DNA of 59,391 bases from Alistipes sp. (GCA_017629985.1 JAGBWD010000032.1:1-59391); one strand, 5' to 3'. Shown: positions 34,717 through 44,208, counted from the first letter of the stretch. Translations and numbers: made by a program. The notes: a model not told the origin generated them from the letters alone.

Positions 34717-35745
34717 TTACTTATCTCCACCCATTAGGAACGAGAAGTTACCTATGTTCTTGAGTGCAACACACGTTCCGCGAGCAATAGCGCGAAGTGG
34801 GTCATCGGCAACATGCACCGGAAGTCCCGACTTCTTCGAGAGACGCTGGTCGAGGCCCTTGATAAGCGCACCACCACCCGCAAGGTAGATACCATTCTTC
34901 ACAACATCGGAGTACAACTCTGGTGGCATCTCCTCCAACACCTCCATCAAGGCGTTATCGAGCTTCACGAGTGACTTATCCAAGGCGTAGGCAATCTCGC
35001 TATAGTTCAACGTCACGGTCTGTGGAAGGTTGGTGAGCATATTTGAACCTGTAAATACATAATCCTCTGGCTCATTCTCCAACTCTGGCACCGCAGCACC
35101 TATAGCACACTTTATATCCTCTGCCGTACGCTCACCAATGCGGATGCCATGCTGCTGACGGATATAGTTCTGAATGTCGTTGGTGAAGACATCACCAGCT
35201 ACATTGATAGACTTTGAGCATACGATACCGCCCAACGAGATACAAGCTATCTCCGAGGTACCACCACCAATATCAATAATGAGGTTACCCTCGGGAGCCT
35301 CCACATCGAGACCTGCACCTAGTGCTGCAGCCATAGGCTCAAAGATAAGGTAAATCTCACGACCGCCAGCATGCTGCGCAGACTCACGCACAGCACGAAT
35401 CTCCACGTTTGTAGAGCCTGAAGGGATGCAAATCATCATGCGCAACGATGGTGCAAACATTCCTCGTGTAGCATTAACCTTCTTAATCAAGCCACGCAAC
35501 ATAAGCTCCGTAGCCTCGAAATCTGCAATAACACCATCGCGCAACGGACGTATGGTGCGAATGTTTGAGTGTGTCTTACCATCCATCAAACGCGCCTTAT
35601 GACCAATAGCCATGAGGTCACCAGTCTTGATGCTCAACGCAACAATAGATGGCTCATCAACGACAACCTTGCCGTTGTGCATAATAAGCGTATTGGCCGT
35701 TCCAAGGTCAATAGCCAGCTCTTGTGTAAATGAAAATATTCCCAT
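34717..35745 (-). CDS. mreB: rod shape-determining protein MreB (actin homologue)
   Basis: The 342-aa ATPase forms membrane-associated filaments that guide side-wall synthesis. Actin-fold motifs are visible: the phosphate-1 loop ELAIDLGTANTLIM, phosphate-2 LIIDIGGGTSEIA, and the adenosine loop NGIYLAGGGALIKGL. I start at MGIFSFTQ, the family start with its amphipathic membrane-binding helix, rather than at an in-frame GTG 30 bases upstream. It opens an operon of five cell-shape genes. The small overlap of the leader with repeats is described separately. Confidence 0.95.
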   Translation of the reverse strand: MGIFSFTQELAIDLGTANTLIMHNGKVVVDEPSIVALSIKTGDLMAIGHKARLMDGKTHSNIRTIRPLRDGVIADFEATELMLRGLIKKVNATRGMFAPSLRMMICIPSGSTNVEIRAVRESAQHAGGREIYLIFEPMAAALGAGLDVEAPEGNLIIDIGGGTSEIACISLGGIVCSKSINVAGDVFTNDIQNYIRQQHGIRIGERTAEDIKCAIGAAVPELENEPEDYVFTGSNMLTNLPQTVTLNYSEIAYALDKSLVKLDNALMEVLEEMPPELYSDVVKNGIYLAGGGALIKGLDQRLSKKSGLPVHVADDPLRAIARGTCVALKNIGNFSFLMGGDK

Positions 35746-36007
35746 ATCTCTGTTTTTTTTATTTCTAAAGCTCACATTTCGCCCCTCACCGTACCCTCTC
35801 TACACACTCACCGCACCCATCATCATACCCATCACCACACCCTCTCTATACCCATCACCGCACCTATCGTCACCCTCTTTTCGCCCTATCTCTACAAATT
35901 TATAGACAAAAAAAGCGACTCTTGGTATATACAACACCGGAGGTCGAAACTCATTGTAGCACAGTCTTTTAATCTGTTTTATGGTAAATTACCCCATAAC
36001 TACTTTG
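35746..36007 (-). other. mreB leader: C-rich/G-rich degenerate repeat and a tRNA-Lys-like remnant
   Basis: No gene is visible. Between 35780 and 35885 the plus strand is a degenerate repeat of CACC and CCATCACC words (for example TACCCATCACCRCACC twice), so the mreB message would carry a G-rich stretch. At 35949-35977 a D-arm-like TCATTGTAGCAC is followed by an anticodon-arm-like ACAGTCTTTTAATCTGT with a TTT anticodon, but no T arm or acceptor stem is found: a likely tRNA-Lys fragment rather than a working gene. Confidence 0.4.
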
Positions 36008-36068
36008 CAAAGATAGAAAAAAGATATGGACAATTTGCAAGAGTTTTAATATTTTTTTGTTAAATTTG
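36008..36068. promoter_or_regulatory. divergent promoter boxes for mreB and gpsA
   Basis: Minus: TATCTTTG (36015-36008) for the mreB operon, giving a leader of about 260 bases. Plus: TAAATTTG (36061-36068), 18 bases before the gpsA ATG. Confidence 0.55.
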
Positions 36069-36085
36069 TCAATAATTTTATAACT

Positions 36086-37090
36086 ATGAACACAAACAAT
36101 AGCCCACGATGTGCCGTTCTTGGATATGGCAGCTGGGCAACAGCCATTGTAAAGACTCTAACCGTAAACCACCGCCACGTAGATTGGTTGGTGCTAAACG
36201 AAGATATACGCGACTCTCTAGCTACACGATGTAGAAACTCAAAGTATCTCCCATGGTGCTACATCAACAATGAATACTTCACCGTATCGGCAGATATTAA
36301 CGAGGTGGTGCGTGACGCCGACATTGTAATCCTCGCCATGCCATCGGCATTTATGAAGAAATTTCTTGAGCCACTCACCGAGAGCCTCAAAGATAAGATT
36401 GTAGTGTCGGCCGTGAAGGGTATAATCCCTGGCGACTACCTCACCATTGTTGAACACATGAACCGCTACTACGATGTACCTATGGATAGGCTTGCCGTGG
36501 TCACAGGACCCTCGCACGCCGAGGAGGTGGGACAGTGTCAGCTATCATACCTCACCGTAGCATCCGAAAACATCGACACCGCAGAGCAGGTGCGTCAGGT
36601 ATTGGCAAATGAGTTTTTCCGTTGTAGTCTCTCTACAGATGTGCTTGGCGTGGAGGCCGCAGCAATCATGAAGAATGTATATGCCGTGGCGGTAGGTATC
36701 GCCGTGGGCCTTCGCTATGGCGATAACTTCCTAGCAGTGCTTATCGCTGGATGCGCCGCAGAGATGAAGAGGTTTATTGACGAGGCTGTAGTGGTGGATT
36801 CTCGCGACATTAACAGCGCCGCATATATGGGCGACCTCCTCGTTACCTGCTACTCACCATTGAGCCGCAACCGCCGTCTTGGAACATTGATGGGTAAGGG
36901 TTGCTCGGTGAAGAGCGCCTTGAACGAGATGACCATGATTGCCGAAGGATACTATGCTGCAGAGTGTATTCGTCTCAGCTCCATGCGCCGAAATATTGAG
37001 ATGCCTATAGCAGATATGGTGTGGTCGGTACTCTATAATAATGTCTCGGCACGTGAGGCGATGAACAGCCTTATACAGATTCTAAAATAG
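36086..37090 (+). CDS. gpsA: glycerol-3-phosphate dehydrogenase (NAD(P)+)
   Basis: This 334-aa cytoplasmic enzyme reduces dihydroxyacetone phosphate to sn-glycerol-3-phosphate, the substrate of PlsY (encoded at 48.7 kb). The N-terminal nucleotide-binding motif is VLGYGSWATA; VTGPSHAEEV and AAAIMKNVYAVAVGIAVGL with the catalytic lysine follow. In many Bacteroidetes it is adjacent to pgi; here pgi is 7.6 kb away. Confidence 0.95.
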   Translation: MNTNNSPRCAVLGYGSWATAIVKTLTVNHRHVDWLVLNEDIRDSLATRCRNSKYLPWCYINNEYFTVSADINEVVRDADIVILAMPSAFMKKFLEPLTESLKDKIVVSAVKGIIPGDYLTIVEHMNRYYDVPMDRLAVVTGPSHAEEVGQCQLSYLTVASENIDTAEQVRQVLANEFFRCSLSTDVLGVEAAAIMKNVYAVAVGIAVGLRYGDNFLAVLIAGCAAEMKRFIDEAVVVDSRDINSAAYMGDLLVTCYSPLSRNRRLGTLMGKGCSVKSALNEMTMIAEGYYAAECIRLSSMRRNIEMPIADMVWSVLYNNVSAREAMNSLIQILK

Positions 37091-37129
37091 CAAGGGGGAG
37101 GGTATCTCCATACTTCATAATAAACAGAG

Positions 37130-37155
37130 GAGCCTGCTCAATGTTGAGCAGGCTC
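37130..37155. terminator. terminator between gpsA and truA
   Basis: GAGCCTGCTCA and TGAGCAGGCTC with loop ATGT, then ACTTATTTTA. The 11-bp stem lies between converging genes and could serve both. Confidence 0.85.
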
Positions 37156-37187
37156 ACTTATTTTAGCTGTAGTGCCACAAGAGGGCG

Positions 37188-37919
37188 CTACTCATACCTC
37201 ACATCCGAGAGAAATAGCCCACATGCTGGGGCCCCAGCGCTGCATCGCGAGAGGTCGCGGCTACGTATTATATCCTCAAACTCCGCTACGCTATATCGTC
37301 CTCGGCCCACATCGACCAACGTGCCAACGATGGCTCGCACCATATTTCGCAAAAACCTATCGGCACGTATCGTGAAGCGCAACGTGCCATCTTGCTCCAC
37401 GCACCAACGCGCATAGGAGATGTGACAGATGTTTGTCTTGTTATTGGAGTTTAGCTTTGCAAACGAGGTAAAGTCATCATACTCGAGGAGCTTTGCCGCC
37501 GCCTCATTCATCCTATCGACATCTATATCGGCGGTAAAATGCCATGCCGAGAAGCGGCGAAAAGGGGACTTATGCTGCGTGAGGAGGTAGGTATACTCCC
37601 TCTGCTTGGCATCGAAGCGGGCATGGAGCGTTGCACAAACCTCGTAGATACGCATGATGGCGATATCCGGAGGCAACACCCTATTTAGCTTGTAGGCAAG
37701 CTGCGAGCAATCTATCGCCGTGTCGCTGTCGAAATGCGCAACATAGAACGAAGCGTTCACACCCGTATCCGTACGCCCAGCACCTACAATCTCGGTAGGC
37801 ACACGCAGAAGCATAGAGAGTTTCTCCTCTATAACACCTTGCACAGTAGCAGTGTCGGGCTGACGCTGCCAGCCAAAGTAGGCCGCGCCGTCGTATTGCA
37901 GTTCGATAAAGTATCGCAC
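37188..37919 (-). CDS. truA: tRNA pseudouridine(38-40) synthase
   Basis: The 243-aa enzyme converts uridine 38-40 of the tRNA anticodon arm to pseudouridine. The catalytic aspartate lies in GAGRTDTGVNA; QYDGAAYFGWQRQ at the N-terminus and RFLRNMVRAIVGTLVDVG near the end are family motifs. It stands alone on the minus strand. Confidence 0.95.
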   Translation of the reverse strand: MRYFIELQYDGAAYFGWQRQPDTATVQGVIEEKLSMLLRVPTEIVGAGRTDTGVNASFYVAHFDSDTAIDCSQLAYKLNRVLPPDIAIMRIYEVCATLHARFDAKQREYTYLLTQHKSPFRRFSAWHFTADIDVDRMNEAAAKLLEYDDFTSFAKLNSNNKTNICHISYARWCVEQDGTLRFTIRADRFLRNMVRAIVGTLVDVGRGRYSVAEFEDIIRSRDLSRCSAGAPACGLFLSDVRYE

Positions 37920-37921
37920 AG

Positions 37922-37983
37922 TAAGAGAGTTTAAGGAGATTAGGGAATTTAAGGATTATATCTCCCTAAACTCCCTAATTTCG
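37922..37983. repeat. short inverted repeat, GGGAGTTTA family
   Basis: GAGTTTAAGGAGATTAGGG on the left and CTCCCTAAACTCCCTAAT on the right can pair imperfectly. It is the same family as the larger element at 17161-17252. Confidence 0.6.
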
Positions 37984-38000
37984 CTGTTTTGTTACTATAA

Positions 38001-39383
38001 TTACATGTGGATAGCACAGCCCAAAGCATCCTCCGCAGCCTCCATCACTGCCTCGTGCATAGATGGATGCGCGTGAATGGTGCGGGCAATGCGGTGAGCA
38101 TTAACACCCAATACCTTTGCAAGTGTAGGCTCGCCAATCATCTCGGTAACATTATGACCCACAAAGTGTGCGCCAAGGAGTCGCTCCTCGGCATCGAAGA
38201 TGAGCTTCACAAAGCCATCACGCTCACCAGCTGCCGTAGCCTTTCCTGATGCAGTATATGGGAACTTACCAACCTTATACTCTATACCCTGTGCCTTCAC
38301 CTGTGCCTCGGTAAGACCTACCGATGCCACCTCTGGAGAGGTAAAGATGCACGATGGGATGGTTGAGTAATCCACAGGCTCGGGGTTAAGGCCACAGATA
38401 TACTCCACACAATGTATAGCCTCGGCAGATGCTACATGTGCTAGGGCTGGAGTAGCGATGATATCACCAATAGCATAGACACCATCGAGCGATGTCTTAT
38501 AATGCTCATCAACCTTCACCTTGTCGCGCTCTATCACCACGCCAAGCTCCTCGAGGCCCATATTTTCGAGGTTTGACTTGATACCCACAGCCGAGAGAAC
38601 GATATCCGCCTCGAGGCTCTGCGCACCCTTCTTACCCTCAACCTCGACAACACACTTACCATCCTCACGTACCGACACCTGCTTTACGGTTGTTGAGGTC
38701 ATAACCGTAGCACGAAGCTTTCTGAAGGCACGCTCCATAGCCTTTGCAGTATCCTCATCCTCAAGAGGCATAATCTGTGGCATATACTCAACAATAGTCA
38801 CCTTAACGCCCATAGTAGCGTAGATGTAGGCAAACTCCGAACCTATAGCTCCCGAGCCTACGACAATCATACTCTCTGGCAACTCTGGGAGTACCAACGC
38901 CTCCTTTGAAGATATCACATGCTTGCCATCGATAGGCATAAATGGCATCTCGCGAGGACGCGCTCCTGTAGCAAGGATGATATAGTCAGCCTCATACTCT
39001 ACGCCCTCAACCTCAACGATATCCTGCGCCTTGAGACGACCAAAGCCTGCGATGACATCCACATTATTCTTCTTCAAAAGGAACTGAACACCCTTGTTCA
39101 TTGTAGAGGCTACGGTGCGCTCACGCTCCACCATCTTTGCCCAGTCGGGCTTCACCTCACCCTCGATAGTAACACCGAATGTTGCAGCAGCCTTGCAGTC
39201 GGCAAATACCTGCGCCGAGCGAACTAGAGCCTTGGTAGGGATACATCCCCAGTTGAGACACACACCACCCGCATCGGCCTTCTCAACGATAGCCACGCGC
39301 TTGCCACACTGTGCAGCACGAATAGCAGCAACATAACCGCCAGGGCCAGAGCCTATAACGATAATATCATATCTATTGTCCAT
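38001..39383 (-). CDS. lpdA: dihydrolipoyl dehydrogenase
   Basis: The 460-aa flavoprotein reoxidises dihydrolipoamide in 2-oxoacid dehydrogenase or glycine cleavage complexes. The N-terminal FAD motif GSGPGGYVAA, the redox-active disulfide in GGVCLNWGCIPTKAL, the NAD motif VGSGAIGSEFAYIYATMG and the C-terminal HAHPSMHE (catalytic His-Glu) are all present. No E1/E2 or gcv gene is next to it, so its partner complex cannot be inferred. It precedes a C69 dipeptidase gene in the genome order but not in transcription. Confidence 0.95.
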   Translation of the reverse strand: MDNRYDIIVIGSGPGGYVAAIRAAQCGKRVAIVEKADAGGVCLNWGCIPTKALVRSAQVFADCKAAATFGVTIEGEVKPDWAKMVERERTVASTMNKGVQFLLKKNNVDVIAGFGRLKAQDIVEVEGVEYEADYIILATGARPREMPFMPIDGKHVISSKEALVLPELPESMIVVGSGAIGSEFAYIYATMGVKVTIVEYMPQIMPLEDEDTAKAMERAFRKLRATVMTSTTVKQVSVREDGKCVVEVEGKKGAQSLEADIVLSAVGIKSNLENMGLEELGVVIERDKVKVDEHYKTSLDGVYAIGDIIATPALAHVASAEAIHCVEYICGLNPEPVDYSTIPSCIFTSPEVASVGLTEAQVKAQGIEYKVGKFPYTASGKATAAGERDGFVKLIFDAEERLLGAHFVGHNVTEMIGEPTLAKVLGVNAHRIARTIHAHPSMHEAVMEAAEDALGCAIHM

Positions 39384-39401
39384 AGTATCACGCTGTTAAA
39401 A

Positions 39402-41030
39402 TTACTTTACGACCTTCAAAATCTCACCCTTGTCATGAGCCACAGCACGCTTCCAATTCTCCGAGTAGCCAGGCTGATCAATCTTACCAGGGATATCCTT
39501 GCCATTGCCATTATCGATGAACTTACCATTCTCCTCGCCCTTAACATTACCATCGATGTACTTAATCATAAGATACTTGTCGAGGTCTACCCAGATATTA
39601 AATAGAGTCTGTGCGTTGTTTACAGTAAGTTCAGTGGCAATCTTCTGTGCCTTCTTTGCGCTCTTTGCGCTACCAATCTTCGCATCCATAGCTGGCACAA
39701 GCTCGAGCATCTTATTCTCCCACTTATCAACATACTCGCGTACGGTCTTACCTACGGTGTTGTAGCGCAAATATGCAAACTGCGCAACGCGGTTAGTAAT
39801 CCAGAACATAGAGGTATCAGAGTACTTCAACATCGAGCCATTAAGCTCGCTCAAGCACCAAGGAACCTCCTGTGATGTTACGTAGATAGGTGTCAATGGA
39901 GAGGTTGCAGCATCGTCAGTACCAAACCAAAGGATACCAACCTTACCAGGACGTGCCTGACCCATAAGCCAGAAGCCTGTCTGCTGTGTAGCGATAGCAC
40001 GCTCGTTGCAGTACTCCACACCATCAACCTCGAAGTACATAGGACGCCAACGGTATGGGCAGCCCTCACCACCAGCACCGATATCGGTTGTCATATCCAT
40101 CTTTGTACCCTCGTAGTGGTCACGCATGCAGTCCATAAGCTGCTTTGGAGATACCTTCTCACGTGGCATAACCCACAATGGCATACGGTTGTTAGGGTTG
40201 TGACCCATGGCGTAATCCTCATACTTATCCATGTCGTCAGCAACGGTGCGGAAGAATGCCCATACGCGAGCCTCGCAACCACGCATAGCACCAAAATCGA
40301 GTGGAGCATAAGCATCAGCAAAGCTGAAATCCTCATTCTTACCCTCGAACCAGCCAAACTTACGTGCTACATCTGCAACATCCTTGGCATAGATACAGTT
40401 CTCTGGGTCGTTCCAAGGGAATGTTGTGATACGAGCCTGGTTAGCGTGAGCCGACACATAACCATCAGGGATGCGGCGAGCAACCCATACAATACCCTTA
40501 TCCTCGGGACCCTTACCGATAAGCTCCATAATCCATACCTCCTGGGGATCTACCAATGTAAATGACTCACCAGATGAGCAGTAGCCGTATGTATTAGCCA
40601 AATCAACAATCACATCGATAGCCTCGCGAGCGGTCTTGGCACGCTGCAAGGTGATGTAGATAAGTGAACCGTAGTCGATACCTCCCTTTGGATCCTCCAA
40701 CTCCGCGCGGCCACCAAACGTTGTCTCGGTGATAAAGAGCGAGTGTTCGTTAGAGTTACCAAGTGTGCGATAGCGAGTCTCAACCTGCTTAATCTCACCA
40801 ATGTAGCGACCTGTGTCCCACTCTGTTACAGACATCATCTCTGTAAACTTGCCAGGCACATAGCTATACAACGCACCATACAAGCCGTGAGAATCTGCGG
40901 CGTATGTCACCATATTAGAACCATCGGTAGAGGCTCCACGTGTCACAATAAGATTCGTACAAGCATCAGCAGTGGCGATGCCTACGATAAACGCGCCAAC
41001 AAGGGCGATAACTTTAAGTAGTCTGTTCAT
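39402..41030 (-). CDS. exported C69-family dipeptidase
   Basis: The 542-aa product has a signal peptide cleaved just before Cys24 (ADA|CTNLIVTRGAS), so the mature enzyme begins with the cysteine nucleophile of the N-terminal-nucleophile peptidase family C69 (PepD/U34-like). Motifs SDGSNMVTYAADSHG (written STDGSNM...) and GFWLMGQARPGK fit the family. It probably hydrolyses dipeptides in the periplasm. It is 18 bases upstream of lpdA on the same strand and has a TATATTTG promoter box. Confidence 0.9.
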   Translation of the reverse strand: MNRLLKVIALVGAFIVGIATADACTNLIVTRGASTDGSNMVTYAADSHGLYGALYSYVPGKFTEMMSVTEWDTGRYIGEIKQVETRYRTLGNSNEHSLFITETTFGGRAELEDPKGGIDYGSLIYITLQRAKTAREAIDVIVDLANTYGYCSSGESFTLVDPQEVWIMELIGKGPEDKGIVWVARRIPDGYVSAHANQARITTFPWNDPENCIYAKDVADVARKFGWFEGKNEDFSFADAYAPLDFGAMRGCEARVWAFFRTVADDMDKYEDYAMGHNPNNRMPLWVMPREKVSPKQLMDCMRDHYEGTKMDMTTDIGAGGEGCPYRWRPMYFEVDGVEYCNERAIATQQTGFWLMGQARPGKVGILWFGTDDAATSPLTPIYVTSQEVPWCLSELNGSMLKYSDTSMFWITNRVAQFAYLRYNTVGKTVREYVDKWENKMLELVPAMDAKIGSAKSAKKAQKIATELTVNNAQTLFNIWVDLDKYLMIKYIDGNVKGEENGKFIDNGNGKDIPGKIDQPGYSENWKRAVAHDKGEILKVVK

Positions 41031-41092
41031 AGTTTGTTATAGGTTATTTTATAATTTATTAGCATTTTGCACTAAAAACTCTCAAATATACG

Positions 41093-41140
41093 AATTTATT
41101 TTGAAATAGTTGCTATGTTGGGCAATAATACCTACATTTG
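41093..41140. promoter_or_regulatory. divergent promoters for the C69 peptidase and yggS
   Basis: Minus: TATATTTG (41100-41093). Plus: TTG (41110-41112), 20-base spacer, TACATTTG (41133-41140), 22 bases before the yggS ATG. Confidence 0.55.
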
Positions 41141-41162
41141 TACTATCAAACAACCATAAGAT

Positions 41163-41822
41163 ATGAATATTAAAGAGCGCCTTAATAGAATATTATCTAC
41201 CCTTTCGGAGGGTGTAAAGCTTGTTGCTGTATCGAAGTTTCACCCTGCAGAGCGTCTGCAGGAGGCATACGATGCTGGGCAGCGCATCTTTGGCGAGAGC
41301 CGCCCACAGGAGATGGTAGCAAAATATGAGGTACTACCTCACGACATCGAGTGGCACATGATTGGACATCTTCAGACCAACAAGGTGAAGTATATAGCAC
41401 CCTTCGTGTCGATGATATCGTCTGTGGACTCGGAGCGTCTTGTGGAGGAGATTGAGAAGCAGGCAGCGAAGCACAACCGCACAATAGATATACTACTAGA
41501 GGTGCATGTGGCACAGGAGGAGACAAAGTCGGGATGGAGCGAAGAGGAGCTGCGCTCATATATCGCATCGGGAGCAATTAATAATATGACACACGTGCGC
41601 GTGCGCGGCGTGATGACCATAGCCTCAAACACCGAGGATGAGAGCGTAGTGCGCAACGACTTTGCCACCATACGCCGCATATTCGAGGAGCTAAAGCCAC
41701 ACTTTGGCGAGGCGTTCGACACCCTCTCTATCGGCATGTCGGATGACTACCCCATCGCCTTGGAGTATGGCTCAACGATGGTACGCATAGGAACAGCGAT
41801 ATTTGGGCAGCGCGAGTATTAG
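41163..41822 (+). CDS. yggS: YggS family PLP homeostasis protein
   Basis: The 219-aa protein is a fold-type III PLP-binding protein of the PLPBP/YggS family, which buffers pyridoxal phosphate and affects amino-acid balance. The PLP lysine is in KLVAVSKFHP; HMIGHLQTNKVKYI and LSIGMSDDYPIALEYGSTMVRIG are family motifs. It precedes dnaK with a 305-base gap. Confidence 0.95.
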   Translation: MNIKERLNRILSTLSEGVKLVAVSKFHPAERLQEAYDAGQRIFGESRPQEMVAKYEVLPHDIEWHMIGHLQTNKVKYIAPFVSMISSVDSERLVEEIEKQAAKHNRTIDILLEVHVAQEETKSGWSEEELRSYIASGAINNMTHVRVRGVMTIASNTEDESVVRNDFATIRRIFEELKPHFGEAFDTLSIGMSDDYPIALEYGSTMVRIGTAIFGQREY

Positions 41823-41886
41823 GAGTATATCGCCTCTACCCTTGGATAAATACCTCGTAGCAGAGTTTTATAAAAATATGAGTAGT

Positions 41887-42053
41887 GCCACAAAAAAGAT
41901 TTTTCACAAAAACAGGGGTGGCACGCCATGATTTATGACAACATTATGCCACAGGGGAGTCTGCGATGTGACATTTTGTCAGCCATAGTGTCAGCCAAAG
42001 AACCTTTTGTCATACATATTTATATAAATGCGTCACATTAGGCGCATTTTTTT
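41887..42053 (+). promoter_or_regulatory. dnaK upstream region with TGACA/TGTCA sites and an attenuator-like hairpin
   Basis: TGACATTTTGTCA (41969-41981) is a perfect 13-base inverted repeat. Further TGTCA words follow at 41989-41993 and 42008-42012, and TGACA precedes at 41936-41940. TGCCAC (41887-41892) can pair with GTGGCA (about 41928-41933). AAATGCG (42026-42032) pairs with CGCATTT (42043-42049), followed by TTTTTT, an attenuator- or terminator-like hairpin inside the presumed leader. This accounts for most of the 305-base gap before dnaK. Confidence 0.5.
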
Positions 42054-42127
42054 GTTTGGTATACCATTTGTTCTAGAGTGTAGCAAAACGAAGATAACAA
42101 AATTAATAACATAAAACATTTAAGATT

Positions 42128-44026
42128 ATGAGCAAGATTATTGGTATTGACTTGGGTACAACAAACTCATGTGTAGCAGTTATGGAGGGTAACGAGCCTG
42201 TGGTAATTCCTAACGCCGAGGGTCATCGCACAACACCTTCAGTTGTAGCATTCACCGAGGGTGGTGAGCGTAAGGTGGGTGATCCTGCAAAGCGTCAGGC
42301 TATCACAAACCCAAAGCGCACAGTATTCTCTATCAAGCGCTTCATGGGTGAGCGCTACGATGCTGTTACTGCAGATATCGCACGCGCACCATATACTATC
42401 GTTAAGGGCGACAACAACACCCCACGTGTAGAGATTGACAACCGCCAGTACACTCCACAGGAGATCTCGGCTATCATCCTTCAGAAGATGAAGAAGACTG
42501 CCGAGGATTACCTCGGACAGGAGGTTACCGAGGCTGTAATCACCGTTCCTGCATACTTCTCTGACTCACAGCGTCAGGCAACAAAGGAGGCTGGTGAGAT
42601 TGCAGGCTTGAAGGTTCGCCGTATCATCAACGAGCCTACAGCGGCGGCGTTGGCATACGGACTCGACAAGAAGCAGAACGACATGAAGATTGCGGTATAC
42701 GACCTTGGTGGTGGTACCTTCGATATCTCTATCTTGGAGCTTGGTGATGGCGTATTCGAGGTTAAGTCTACAAACGGCGATACTCACCTTGGCGGTGATG
42801 ACTTCGACCACGTACTTATCGACTACATGGCAGAGGTATTCAAGGCAGAGCATGGCATCGACCTTCGTCAGGACCCTATGGCACTACAGCGCCTAAAGGA
42901 GGCTGCCGAGAAGGCAAAGATTGAGCTTTCATCAGCTACAACAACAGATATCAACCTCCCATATATCATGCCTGTAAATGGCATCCCACAGCACCTTGTG
43001 ATGTCACTCACACGTGCGAAGTTCGAGCAGTTGTGCGACCACCTCGTGCAGAAGACCATCGAGCCTTGCCGCACAGCGTTGCGTGACGCAGGTCTTCAGG
43101 CTAGCCAGATTGATGAGGTTATCTTGGTAGGTGGTTCTACACGTATTCCAGCTATCCAGCGCGTTGTAGAGGAGTTCTTCGGTAAGGCTCCTAACCGCTC
43201 GGTAAACCCAGATGAGGTTGTTGCTGTAGGTGCTGCAATTCAGGGTGGTGTCCTCACAGGCGAGGTTAAGGATGTGCTTTTGTTGGATGTTACTCCACTA
43301 TCACTTGGTATCGAGACATTGGGTGGCGTGATGACTCGCCTTATCGAGGCAAACACCACAATCCCTACTCGTAAGACACAGGTATTCTCTACAGCTGCTG
43401 ATAACCAGCCATCTGTAACCATCAACGTATGTCAGGGTGAGCGTGCTATGGCTGCCGACAACAAGTCTATCGGTCAGTTCAACCTCGATGGCATCCCAGC
43501 AGCACCACGTGGCGTGCCACAGATTGAGGTTACATTCGATATTGACGCTAACGGTATCCTCAATGTATCGGCAAAGGATCTCGGCACAGGCAAGGAGCAG
43601 AAGATTCGCATCGAGGCATCTAGTGGCTTGACAGAGGCAGAGATTCAGCGCATGCGCGATGAGGCGAAGGCTAACGAGGCAAAGGATAAGGCAGAGAAGG
43701 AGCGTATCGAGAAGATTAACACTGCCGACTCTAACATCTTCGCAACAGAGAAGAACTTGAAGGAGTATGGTGATAAGCTTCCAGCAGAGAAGAAGGCAGC
43801 TATTGAGGATGCTCTTGCAAAGCTCAAGGAGGCTCACAAGAACCAGGATTTGGCAGCTATCGACTCATCAATCGAGGCGTTGAATGCTGCATGGCAGGCT
43901 GCATCACAGGATATCTACGCACAGCAGCAGGCACAGGGTGCGCAGGGCCCACAGGGTGCTGGAGCGCAGGGTGATGCTGGTCAGCAGGCACAGCCAGAGG
44001 ATGTAGAGTTCGAGGAGGTGAAGTAA
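42128..44026 (+). CDS. dnaK: chaperone DnaK (Hsp70)
   Basis: The 632-aa chaperone binds and refolds proteins with ATP and its partners DnaJ and GrpE. N-terminal [34 protein letters not shown], the phosphate-2 loop [28 protein letters not shown], and the C-terminal lid with the Gln/Gly-rich tail ending DVEFEEVK are typical. dnaJ and grpE are not adjacent. Codon use is strongly biased, as expected for a highly expressed gene. The upstream repeats suggest heat or stress control. Confidence 0.98.
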   Translation: MSKIIGIDLGTTNSCVAVMEGNEPVVIPNAEGHRTTPSVVAFTEGGERKVGDPAKRQAITNPKRTVFSIKRFMGERYDAVTADIARAPYTIVKGDNNTPRVEIDNRQYTPQEISAIILQKMKKTAEDYLGQEVTEAVITVPAYFSDSQRQATKEAGEIAGLKVRRIINEPTAAALAYGLDKKQNDMKIAVYDLGGGTFDISILELGDGVFEVKSTNGDTHLGGDDFDHVLIDYMAEVFKAEHGIDLRQDPMALQRLKEAAEKAKIELSSATTTDINLPYIMPVNGIPQHLVMSLTRAKFEQLCDHLVQKTIEPCRTALRDAGLQASQIDEVILVGGSTRIPAIQRVVEEFFGKAPNRSVNPDEVVAVGAAIQGGVLTGEVKDVLLLDVTPLSLGIETLGGVMTRLIEANTTIPTRKTQVFSTAADNQPSVTINVCQGERAMAADNKSIGQFNLDGIPAAPRGVPQIEVTFDIDANGILNVSAKDLGTGKEQKIRIEASSGLTEAEIQRMRDEAKANEAKDKAEKERIEKINTADSNIFATEKNLKEYGDKLPAEKKAAIEDALAKLKEAHKNQDLAAIDSSIEALNAAWQAASQDIYAQQQAQGAQGPQGAGAQGDAGQQAQPEDVEFEEVK

Positions 44027-44046
44027 TACTCCAACATATAAGAACA

Positions 44047-44078
44047 GGGGCTGACTTAAAAGTAACTTAGCCAGCCCC
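44047..44078 (+). terminator. probable terminator after dnaK
   Basis: GGGGCTG (44047-44053) and CAGCCCC (44072-44078) form the stem; no strong T tract follows, so it may be a structural element rather than a full terminator. Confidence 0.5.
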
Positions 44079-44082
44079 ATAA

Positions 44083-44202
44083 GAGAGTGAATAAAAAGAT
44101 GTAGTTTTAGGCTTGCGAAGCCCGAAAAAGCGGAGTTTACTGGGCGTAAATGAGCATTTTGAGGGCAAGCGTAACGACAAAATACACTTTTTATTCACTC
44201 TC
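44083..44202. repeat. 120-base element with 20-base terminal inverted repeats
   Basis: The left end GAGAGTGAATAAAAAGATGT and the right end ACACTTTTTATTCACTCTC are inverted repeats, differing by a single-base gap. The interior contains a small hairpin (GGCTTGCGAAGCC) and the words GCGGAGTTTACTGGGCG and TAAATGAGCATTT. No reading frame is present. The shape fits a miniature inverted-repeat element or a structured RNA; similar intergenic sequences are common in Bacteroidetes as I recall, but I could not search. Confidence 0.65.
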
Positions 44203-44208
44203 ATAAGA

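Noticed and set aside
35930-35980. A functional tRNA-Lys gene
   Set aside because: Only D-arm-like and anticodon-arm-like parts are present; no T loop consensus and no acceptor stem pairing were found.
43301-43837. A 178-codon minus-strand frame inside dnaK
   Set aside because: Antisense shadow of a highly biased gene; Leu/Cys-rich translation without family features.
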